From positions 28,034,685 to 28,098,684 of the forward strand of contig BTRK01000003.1 in NCBI GenBank assembly GCA_036245805.1: a DNA stretch of 64,000 nt. Direction: 5' to 3'. This DNA comes from Pristionchus mayeri. Its lineage: Eukaryota; Nematoda; Chromadorea; Rhabditida; Neodiplogasteridae. Positions 23,790-33,700 of the stretch are shown here, piece by piece. The translations under genes and the position numbers were made by a program. The first letter of the stretch is position 1; every line of letters starts with the position of its first letter. Below the pieces are notes generated by a model, which did no database searches, was not told the origin of the DNA, and saw only the letters and a program-made list of their open reading frames with translations.

Positions 23790-24358
23790 TTAGGCATTAG
23801 GTTCCATTGGGCACACAAACTGTCTTGTGAGATGGTTTTGGCAGAATGGCTTGTGGTCTCTAAACATAGGGATGAAAAAATCGTCATCGGATTCGTCATC
23901 GGATTCCTCAACGGATTCCTCATCGGATCCGCTTGCTCTGGCAAATTGACGAGAAGGAGCAGATCGATGATTCTGGAGGATGGGCAAAGGCGAGAACGAT
24001 GGGGGTGGACAATCTAAAATATAATAATAAATATAATGATATATTTTTTCCAAAAGAGTGTACCATGTCTTTCCGAGTGCTCACGCATGAGCTCCTTGAA
24101 ATGGGCCACGTAGTAGTCTTCGTTGAACTCGGCAGATGAAGTACTGTTCTGTAATAAACGAATAAAATACAAAACTAATTAGTAGACAATATACTAATTA
24201 TTATTTTTCTAAATGTTACTACTAACTTTTACTCTCTGAATGAATTGAGCGTATTTCGCATCCATATCGTCTTCTTCGTGCAGGGACGGAAATCCCATCG
24301 CCTTGAAACTCTCCACGTGCATCATCTTGCTGAGCGTGAATGTTGCTGCAGCTGTCAT
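23790..24358 (-). CDS. Intact three-exon cargo gene of the 4.5-kb element, unknown product
   Basis: Exons 24233-24358 (126 nt), 24064-24148 (85 nt) and 23790-24013 (224 nt) join in phase with consensus donors (GTAAAAG, GTACAC) and acceptors (TTACAG, TTTTAG). They give 144 residues. The N-terminus reads MTAAATFTLSKMMHVESFK, followed by FPSLHEEDDMDAKYAQFIQR and EFNEDYYVAHFKELMREHSE. The third exon has a proline stretch and a tandem acidic run (SDEESVEESDDESDDD) before a basic or histidine tail. No signal peptide or membrane helix. I recognise no domain. The complete frame with two normal introns suggests a captured host gene or an element-borne accessory gene. A small unannotated gene that was already present before the TIRs is less likely, because both TIRs and the target duplication enclose it. 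Confidence 0.65.
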
Positions 24359-24368
24359 TCGAGCGTGA

Positions 24369-24495
24369 GCACGAGAGGACAAGGAACTCGAGACGGATCA
24401 ACCGGAAGCAACGGAGTACGCACGAGAGGACAAGGAACTGGAGATGGATCGACTGGAGGCAACGGAGGACGCACGAGAGGACAAGGAAATGGAAA
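24369..24495 (+). repeat. 51-bp tandem repeat, 2.5 copies, possibly coding
   Basis: Units start at 24,369, 24,420 and 24,471 with GCACGAGAGGACAAGGAA. On the plus strand two frames are open and both continue through a plausible intron (24,498-24,619, GTACGATTG to TGTTTTAG). One is an acidic coil (AREDKELEMDRLEATED), the other a Gly/Arg-rich chain (TRGQGTGDGSTGGNGG) ending NENN and a stop near 24,675. No convincing start codon. It lies head to head with the cargo gene on the minus strand. Confidence 0.5.
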
Positions 24496-24769
24496 CGGTA
24501 CGATTGTAAATATTTTTGAAAAACATTATTCATGAAATTACTATCATTGATGCTAAGAAATATTCTGAAGTTAAATTTCCAAAAAAATTACAAGAAAATA
24601 CAATTAATAAATGTTTTAGGAAATGGAGGCCGTGGAGGCGGATCTGGAAAAGGAAGAAAGAATGAGAATAACTGAATGCACTTCGTTTGTCGTTTTCATC
24701 ATCATTTACTAATTTTTTTGCAATAACTGTGTACAATGCATGTGTTGATCAATAAATGTATTTACGAAA

Positions 24770-25172
24770 GAAACGTTTTATCCGATGCAGAGATTCAACA
24801 TTGGAGTGGGCGAGAAGGGACCGCACTATTTTTATGGACCCCTCTATTATCGAATGTGCTGCAAAATGTTATGGCATTTGAGAACGAAAATAGTGCGGTC
24901 CCGGAAAAAGTTGAGGACCGCACTATTTTTTTAAGAAAACCAGTAGTGCGGTCCTAGAAAAAATATTGGGACCGCACTACTGGTTTTCTCAAAAAATAGT
25001 GCGGTCCCAGAAAAAATATTGGGACCGCACTATTTTTTTAAGAAAACCAATAGTGCGGTCCCGGAAAAAATATTGGGACCGCACTATTTTTTTAAGAAAA
25101 CCAGTAGTGCGGTCCCGGAAAAAATATTGGGACCGCACTATTTTGGCCGGGACCGCCTAACCTAACAGAGCC
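24770..25172 (-). repeat. Right terminal inverted repeat of the 4.5-kb element
   Basis: Inverted counterpart of the left repeat: it begins GAAACGTTTTATCCGATGCA and ends in CCTAACCTAACAGAGCC. It contains the same 54-bp palindromic units, with separate base changes from the left copy (for example AGAAAAAATATTGGG in place of GGAAAAAATATTGGG). Confidence 0.9.
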
Positions 25173-27044
25173 CATACGAATCATTTTTTAAACATATGCA
25201 TGTGCACCTATACCCTTCTAAAAACCATGTCTTGTCGACTTGATCATAGAGTACCATACCTGAGTACATTTACTCTAACCAGACGCATCATCGCTAAAAA
25301 TCGGCAAATTTCAGAAAAAAATATCAGAAAACACTTTCTATTATAACACGTTATATAACACTTTCTATTATAACACGTTTAATCAGGGTTATCGAATAGT
25401 AGCCTAATTGCTTTCATAATTTTTCGAAGATACCTCGAGATTCGAGCCGTCTGAAGGCCTCTTGTAACTTGGAAAGTGTGATAATTCCTTCTTTTGTAGG
25501 CATGATACAGCTCGTACATGATTGGGCGTCAAGAGTTTTAATTTTAAAATTTATTTGGCATAAATGTTTTTCAATAAAATATAATAATAGTATAATATTT
25601 TGTGTGCACATGTATCTATTAAATAATAATTCTAGGCTAAAGAGTCGATTATACGCTTATAGATTATGTAAAATTCAAATCTAATTGTCGACTTACCCTG
25701 AGCGAATTCATAGTCGACGAAAAACCTTCCATTCGCATCATTTTGAAATGATTACCAATATATATGTATGTATTGCGTGTCGTCACATTGGTGAATGAAG
25801 CTAGCATATCTCGATCGTGTTATAAGCTTGTGCTGTACGATAACAACTGAATAGGTTTATTTAGTACATCCAGAATAGTATGGAGGTTCCCAAACTTACA
25901 CTTGCTAGAATGGGCGGTACCTAATCTTTAAAAAATAAAATATCAATTTTTTTTGTGAGTTGATCGATTTTGCATAGCATGGATTGAAATAACCCTATTA
26001 CATTCCCAACAATTTATCAGAAAAAATGCTCCCACTTCTCTCCGCCCCCTGGTTTCAGCAGTCCCGTAGAGAAAACAAACCGCGCAGAATGTCGCAGCGT
26101 ATTTCATCATGTCGTGTCTACATTTAGATCACTTCAAAGTGCATATTTTCCGGCTATTTGTGGCTATATATATGGGTTATATGTACATGTATGTGTTGCT
26201 TTTATGCGTGCAGGTAGTGGCTATGGGTTGCTTTTATCGATATTGCAACTAAACGAGGACGGTTCTCGATTGCATAGATAATTTGTTTATTCTAATTATG
26301 CATTGTTCGTCGCAGAACTCACAATACGAAACATTGAAGAGTCCGTGCAGCTCAGTCAGCGCTTCGATCTCTTCATTTGCTGCCTCAACATTCCATTACG
26401 TTTTCACATCTTTAAAGTACACTGTATACACCACAATTTTGTGAAAGTGGGGGTATTAATTCATGAATTTAATATAGTGGTGCACTGGAGAATTCGTTTC
26501 GCCCATCCACGTGCAACGAGAACTATGGTGAAGTTCTCTCGATTGCATACTCTCAGGGGTGGGGCAACGTATGAATTGACCATAGCATTTAAATACCTTT
26601 CCAGTAGAGTTGAAGGAGGCCAGAAGTATTCCTACAGGTCGTCCCAGCTTGAACAGCTCCCTGCTTTCCTCTCCAATAATCTCCAGACTCTTGATTACGT
26701 CCTTCGTCTCGTTCAGTTCGCGATACTTCGAGATGAACGATTTGACATGGGAAGTTACTGAAAGTAGAGATTTAGCCTCATCTACGACGGACATTGAACA
26801 TGTACATGATTTTGTGTAATGGGAACACATATGTCCACTAAACACATCCAAAATTATAAAGACCTCATCCCTTATGTAATACCACTCACTGGTGCTCTCA
26901 GCACAACAGACACACAGCAGCGTCGTCACCAGAAGCACACGTAACCCCATACTCCTGCAAATTTACATCATTCATAGGATCAGTACAAATAAATAAACAA
27001 GAATAGTAAACCGATCAGATGGAAAAGAGATTGAACTGCAAGAC

Positions 27045-27305
27045 AAGAACTGACTCGAGTTCACTCACTCGATTGTCATGCCTCACTCAACTCCGCCCCC
27101 CCCCCCAGACGTGATGAGATTCCTTCTGGAAGGCCTATCTCATCATCACTCTTCATATCAATTCAGCTTATCCATTGAGCGCCTACGACAAATCTTTGCC
27201 GGAGGGAAAACCTATTGTGGGAAAATGTGCTGCGTGATAAATATAAAAAGTGAGAAATGGATGAATTATCTCTTTAGGTGAGGAGTGACGAGAGAAGGGA
27301 CGACC
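27045..27305 (-). promoter_or_regulatory. Upstream region of copy B, conserved with copy A
   Basis: Same ordered blocks as upstream of copy A, including ACTGACTCGAG, CAACTCCGCCCC (here expanded to a poly-C run), CTTATCCATT and TTTGCCGGAGGGAAAACCTA. On the gene's strand this contains AATGGATAAG. It shows that the duplication that made A and B included the promoter. Confidence 0.5.
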
Positions 27306-27538
27306 CAGAGGGGATATCAGCACATGCCTTTCAATATAATGAGGATTTATTGATGGTGCTTTCAATACTTTAACTAAAAACAAGGAAGAAAATGATTATT
27401 TTGAGCTGTGAATATTGAAGATCTACTAGTCCGAAATTGACATTGGCGTTCTGTTTTTGTAATTAATTTATTGGAAAAGTAATTCCAATAATGAATTATG
27501 CAAATAATATAATAACACACGTTTGAAATGAATTACAA

Positions 27539-27710
27539 TTACTGTGAGAACGGACTGTGAGAAAAGTCCGTGGTGTGGTGGGCGATATCTATCACATTTT
27601 GTTGTATTACTCGCGGAACTTTTTTTCTCCCGCGTTACGCGAGTAATACAACAAAATGTGATAACTCTCGCACACCACACCACGGACTACGCATTTTGTT
27701 CTCACAGTAA
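27539..27710. mobile_element. Small hairpin MITE
   Basis: TTACTGTGAGAAC at the left is mirrored as GTTCTCACAGTAA at the right. The interior GTCCGTGGTGTGGTG and CACATTTTGTTGTATTACTC blocks are inverted around 27,615-27,640. About 172 bp, no coding. It lies 12 bp beyond the stop codon of copy C, in its 3' UTR or terminator region. Confidence 0.85.
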
Positions 27711-27721
27711 AGAACGATTCA

Positions 27722-30700
27722 TTAAATGAAGAAGAATGCCTTCCAAGTGTAAAGAGTTTCTTTTCCATTATCGAGAACTGAGTAGGATGTTCTCGACTGT
27801 TCCAGTTTGTATGAATAATCCTCATCGATAGCCAATCCAATGGGGAAACGAGCAATGGTAGAGGAAGACTTCTCTCTATTTCTCATGATAATAACTGATC
27901 TAAATCGATCTTCTCCGTAAATTGGCCCGATCTTCGAGTCTTGATGAACGGAATTGAAAACGGTACTGGTTTTCATGAGCGCGCCGTGCCTGAAAATTCA
28001 GTTTAAATATCAAAGTGTAAATGGGTTACATCATCGTTTAATCTCACTTCATGGCTTTCAGAATATCTCCCTTCTTCGATTTCATCCACTTCTTTGCTTT
28101 CCCAGTTACTTCGCTTCTATTGTATCGGAATACGTGTACATCAACCCCGTGGAAGTCAGTAATGTTCACGTAGTTTTCACTTCTTTCGTATCCCACAGTC
28201 CATGAGACGTCGACTTCACTTGTGGGGAGAACGATAACTTGGTAGGCAAGGCTGAAATAGTGGGCATTTTCGAATACCACCAATCAAGTTTACCTGGGTG
28301 CTCCATGATCTTCGAAGGCCTTCTGGATAATCCTCGCTGTTTCATCGTAAGCGGTGAGGGGAAGCGTAGAATTCTCTATTTCTCTCTTGGCAAATTCAAC
28401 GCCAATTTCGGGCCATGTAATTGTCTAAAATGCAATAACGCAATTAAGCACACCCTGACAATTTATAATTGCAGAATCATTTGAGCAGTCAATCATCTCG
28501 ATCAATTTGTGGCTGATTCAATCAGGATAGTCCAAATTCAAGATTTAGTGTTCAGTGGCACGGAACTATAAGTATTTCCGTAACTATATGAAAGACATTC
28601 GAATCAGTATCTAGATCAGGTCTACCTGCAGATTGCGAGTCCACTTGGCCATGAAGTGCCCCGTGAGGGCGAGCGACAGAGCAGAGATCTCCAGTTCCTT
28701 GTAGTAGAACTCATCATCGGGCTCATCGATTGATGTCTTCGCCCAACTCAGCAATTCCTAAATGAATTAATGGATTGTATCCCTATTTCCAAATCACTTA
28801 CAATTCGCAGCAAATCCGTATAAATTCTTCGCAATTTGATGTAAAGAATAGTCTGATTGAAATCATTTCTGTCAATTACATTCTCCATCGCGCACCTGAT
28901 AAATGACCCCGGATTTCTGAAAAATTAGCTGCATGAACTTACGGGGTCATAGATTGTGAGTAAATTCCAAAGGTATTGTTTTGAATGACCTCCACGTGTG
29001 TAACCGAAATCACTTCCTGAACTTCTTTCAATGACGGTGTGGATACTGAAATTGTTATCTCGGAGATTATTTTTTTATATTTTGAAGTCAATTTCTAGGA
29101 GTTGTGATTATATTTCTAATTCACGTGATCATTTGATTTCCAATTCATACTATTTTGATTTTGAATGATATCAACTTCTTTTAATGACTCAAGGCCAGTA
29201 ATTCTCGTAACAACCGTCAGGGAACTACATGAAGACGATCAGAGTTTTCCCATAAATCTTTCCAAAGGGGTGCGCAACGGGGCACTTTATAAAAATTAAA
29301 ATTTAGAAAAGTTAAGTAAAAGTAAAAGAAAAGTTAAGTATAAGTAAAAGAAAAAGAAAGTAAAAGAAAAGTTTATAAGTTATAAATGATATATAGTACT
29401 GCTCTTACGTTTATCTAATTTCTTCACCAAATCAAGAGATTGTTCCCTAATTGATAAAGTCGAAAAGAGGTAGAAGACTCCTGAAAATATGTATAATGTT
29501 GTGATGAGTGAAAATTTTTTTTTTAAATTTAAAAAAAACAAACCATGCTTGTGAATATCCAGAAGTTCATAATCAGATTCATTCCAAGCATCTTTAACTG
29601 AAAAGTACAGATGTGATTGAATTCAGTTAAATATTGAATTTAATCAATATTTGTTCTAGCTCATGAGTAGATGAACAAACCGCGCGATTCCAGTCTTCTG
29701 AATGATTCTTGTAACTGGGAAAGTGCCGTAATTCCTTCTTTCGTTGGCATTCGACAGCTCACTCGAGCATATCCATCAATCATCTGCAATGGCTCAGATA
29801 GTTGACAAATATGTATTAGCACGCGTGTCGCGTAAGATTCGAATAAACCCTGGTACATTGGAAAAGTCGATATTGGGTTCTGAGCAGTTTTGAATAGCCC
29901 ATATGGTCCCTCAACAGAAATGATCAAGTTTTGTTCCATATCTCCGTCTTCGACGATGTGAGACGCCGTCAAAGTCGACGGCTTCGGAAATTTGCCATGT
30001 TTGGAGGCATGATGCTCGGCCTACAGGGGGACTGGTAACGCGAAAAGAAAAATTCCCGCACCAAATTTCACGGAGAATAAGACTGTGCTTTCTGTTCATC
30101 GATATTAGTATTTTCATAAATCGATTAAAATTATTGATTTTTACTGCAATTTCGTACCAAGGCTGTTTTTCAGCTCAATCGATAGAGCTCGAAAAGACGA
30201 ATCGAATGGTATGCTGAATGCATATGTAACTCGCGCACTAAAGATGTCAAAATCGCGAAAGTAGGTTTTCACTTACACACGATTCAGGAATTGTGACCCT
30301 CTGGCAGTCAGTCTCGCCTTTTGATCTACCCTCGTATCAGATTGATTTGCTTTTCGCTTTCGGTAAGATGAAGTATATTGCACAATTTCTATAAAAAAAT
30401 CAATCACACTAACTTTATTTGAATCATAAATACGAGCCCGTGTGCCTCACAATCGTGCAAAACCCGCACTTTCCCCTGGCAGTTCTCTCACCTCCCCGTA
30501 CTCTCAGCACGCACACATCATCGCCAGTACCCCCCGGGGAAGTGGATTCCTTCACTTGTATTGATGCGTAGTATTCAAATACATGTTTACTTAGTCAGAG
30601 ACGTTCACCGGTAAGGGTACTATTGGAAAGCGTCCTAGTAATGATGTTGGCGCACTTCGCAAGCGCCGGGGTCTCATCACTCGTAGCGAAGCGCTGGGGG

Positions 30701-33700
30701 TTTTCGATTGCAAAATACATCACCAGAAGGACTCAGGACTTCATAAAAACATTGCACAAGAAGTTTAAAAACGAACAAATTCGAACCTGCGGTCGCTGGG
30801 CAACGCCCTTAGAACACAACCTATCAGCTATCTAGGCAAACTCGCGCTCGATGTAGAGCACATGGATAGAAAAGCGAGAGTAACTTCCATAGGGTCACCA
30901 AGCGTTAAACAGGGGTAAATGCAAATCTAATTTCGCGATTTTGACATCTTTAGCGCGCGAGTTGCATATGCATTCAGCATACCATTCGATTCGTCTTTTC
31001 GAGCTCTATCGATTGAGCTGAAAACAGCCTTGGTACGAAATTGCAGTAAATATCAATAATTTTAATCGATTTATGAAAATACTAATGATCATATCGATGA
31101 ACCGAAGCACAGTCTCATTCTCCGTGAAATTTGGGGCGGGAAATTGTCTGTAGGCCGAGCATCATGCTTCCAAACATGGCAAATTTCGGAAGCCGTCGAC
31201 TTTGACGACGTCTCACATCGTCGAAGACGGAGATATGGAACAAAACTTGATCATTTTTGCTGAGGGACCATAGGAACTATCGGAAAACGCTCACAGTACC
31301 AGTGGTCAAAAAATGTACCAGGCTGTTCACAATTCTATGCGAGTCTTACGCGACACGCGTGTTAGGTTGGTTCAAAAGTTTCTGACTATTTTCATATTTG
31401 GAGATTTTGGCCTTGCCCAGTCATCTCGTTTGCGAATAGACTAATGGCTTTTCTCAGTTTATGAGGGCATGTGCATACTTTCTAAACAACACTATTCCGT
31501 TCTAATTCGATCAACCAGGATGGCACAACTCCTAGTCAAAATTTTTTATTGTCCCTAATTTGACATACTTTTCAACTGATCATAGCTCCATGGAGAATTG
31601 TGCTATCGACAAAACTGAACGATTATTACAAAACCCTTTGAATGCGCATATTACCGGATTCTGCATAAGTTCATTAGACCGGAATGTCTGTTTAAAATTT
31701 GCGTCGATTTACCAAATTATAGTAATTCTAAATTTCCTAATCTATGTTTCTTTGCACTGTATTCGTAGATAAACCAAGAAAGCTCGATGGTGGTACATTA
31801 TATGCTACCTAACTACTTTCTTTCATAATTTTATTTATTGGGGTGTCCGGAAAGTTCGTATAATTTTTTGTTTTTATTTTTTAATCAATGCTTTACAATT
31901 CTCAGTGACCAATGTATGCCCCCTTCTTTCTCACTACCTCCCTCCAGCGATTGGGCAGGGTCTCGATTCCTCTCTTCCAGAATGCGGGTTTCTTCGAGAC
32001 CGCCCAGTTCACGAAAGCCCTCACAACTTCATCTCGATTCTTGAACTTCTTTCCTTTGCAGAAGTCAGAGAGAGAGCGGAAGCAGTGGTAGTCGCATGGG
32101 GAGAGATCCGGGGAATACGGTGGATGGGGAATCCTCTCGATCTTCAGCTCGTCCATTTTCTTCTGGGTCATCTTCGCTCGATGTGGGCGAGCATTGTCCA
32201 TCAGAAGAAGAATTTTGCCCTGGTTCAGGAGTCTGGGAGGGACTCTGATCGCGACATCTTCCAGTTGTTCAGAGAAGAGGTCGGCAATGATGCTGGTGCC
32301 AGGGGCGAGGATCTCCCAGTAGATGGGACCGAGCACTGAGAAGAAGAAGCAGAGGAGTTCCTTCTTTCCGTGCTCTTCCTTCTTCGGGACGGGCGTGGGC
32401 TTCTCATCTGCATCCACCCATTGCAGTCTCCTCACAGGGTTATCGTACGTGATCCACTTCTCATCTGTAGCGATGATGGAATTGACCCATCGAAGATTGG
32501 ATCTACGATGGAGTAATTCCCGACAGACTTGAACACGATTTTTCAGCTGTTCGGGGGAGAGGTCACGGGGAATCACTTGTGGGAGTTTCGGCTTCTTCCC
32601 AGATCGATGGAGGATATCGGACACCGTTGATCTGGGAGTACCAGTATCCTTCTTCAACTCACGCACACTGGCCATGGGCTTGCGCTTCAGTGTGCGGAGA
32701 ACGAGAGGCTGATCGAGGGAGGGAGGGCGTCCAGAGCGGGGTTGATCATCGAGACCAAACTCCCCTTTCTTGAAGCGGGAGAACCACTTATAGCAGAAGG
32801 GTATGGAGGGGGCGTCAGCTCCTTCCGACTGGGCCAGGGCAGAGTGGGCCTCCTTTACGGATCGGCCAAGACGGTAGTAATGAAGTAAAACTGCTCGGAG
32901 GTAAAGATGGGAGTCCATCACAAGAATCAATGTAGCAACTAGGAGACTGATTAAATCCTCTCACTACTCAACGTCAGAATGATGCAATACATTGTTGACA
33001 AACAGATTGCGCAATCACTGCATTTGATCGCGAACTGACTTTTTTCCGAAGCATTATACGAACTTTCCGGACACCCCAATACAATTGAATTCATGCATCT
33101 ATTGGCGATCGGGATATTTCATAACCGCGATTCAGATCATTGGAGCATCGAAATAATCACCTTACAGCTGTTATTCTCTACTCACTCGCAATTAAGATCG
33201 GGTTTTCCACGTCTAACTGAACAAGCAACTCTTGCCCTATTACTTTTATATTGGAGAATTTCAGGAGGTTACAAATATTCGAAAAGTACAGCTCAAGCAA
33301 AAACACTGAAAAACGCTAATTTCCGGAAATTTCCGGAAGTTTTCACTCATAAAATTTTTTTCTCCTGCTCAGGAAGCACTCGATCCAATACAATTTTATG
33401 GTAGTCCAATATCAGTGAGTTCACTAAAACTATGGAGAAATTTCCGACAATCGAAATATGGAATCAGAAATTGCAAAAAAATAAATAGCCAGAAACTTTT
33501 GGACCAACCTAATATTTTGATTCATAAATCAAAACGTTTTCCATTGCACATATATGAAGAAGTTTACCAAAGAATCGAGCAATGTCATCAAGGGTCTGGC
33601 ACAAAATTTTGGAAATGGGGTTTTCAAGGGTGCTGATCATCATGGTCAACATCATTTTGCGTCAAATCGACTGGTTGGGTCAGGCTGCATGTAGGCAGCA

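Larger units (their letters stand above)
20650..25172. mobile_element. Long-TIR, Mutator-like element carrying a gene, 4,523 bp
   Basis: Outer bases are GGCTCTGTTAGGTTAGGCGG on the left and its inverse on the right. The flanks are CATACGAAC (20,641-20,649) and CATACGAAT (25,173-25,181), a 9-bp target duplication with one mismatch. The terminal inverted repeats run ~404 bp (20,650-21,053 and 24,770-25,172). Long TIRs plus a 9-bp duplication are typical of Mutator-like elements; an 8-bp reading would also allow hAT. Inside are a separate 1.6-kb foldback (21,365-23,005), a tRNA-like sequence (23,546-23,618), an intact three-exon gene (23,790-24,358) and a 51-bp repeat block. I see no transposase, so it is probably non-autonomous. 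Confidence 0.75.
19242..26950 (-). pseudogene. Secreted family copy B, disrupted
   Basis: Shares the exon order of copy A: signal peptide MGLRVLLVTTLLCVCC at 26,950, exon 2 near 26,599-26,759, exon 3 near 26,318-26,378, exon 4 near 25,705-25,860, exon 5 near 25,430-25,515, a remnant of exon 6 near 20,555, exons 8-13 from 20,535 down to the stop at 19,242. Lesions against A: an in-frame TAA in the first half of exon 4; a net 2-nt loss in exon 8 (near 20,490-20,500) that leads to an early TAA; no counterpart of exon 7 (the MLYLFTSREAEEHARK exon of A); and a truncated exon 6. A 4.5-kb element is inserted between exons 5 and 6. The downstream exons are still well conserved, so the inactivation looks fairly recent or a shorter product may persist. 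Confidence 0.7.
31362..33512. mobile_element. Mariner-type element MLE-3 hosting an intact mariner
   Basis: Left end TTAGGTTGGTTCAAAAGTTT; right end its inverse followed by TA (33,513-33,514). The left TA is absent because the element directly abuts the foldback end. It shares an AACAAGCAACTCTTNCCCTAT block with MLE-1. Without the inserted mariner and its TA it is about 907 bp, so it is internally deleted. No transposase of its own. Confidence 0.7.

Noticed and set aside
24222..24533. 103-codon minus-strand frame with repeated LVLSCVLRC
   Set aside because: Antisense of the 51-bp repeat. The cargo gene's first exon uses another frame that joins in phase with exons 2 and 3.
31905..32339. 144-codon plus-strand frame opposite the mariner transposase (also at 38,786-39,220 in the second copy)
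   Set aside because: Antisense shadow of the transposase gene. It is present in both copies only because the coding strand is conserved.
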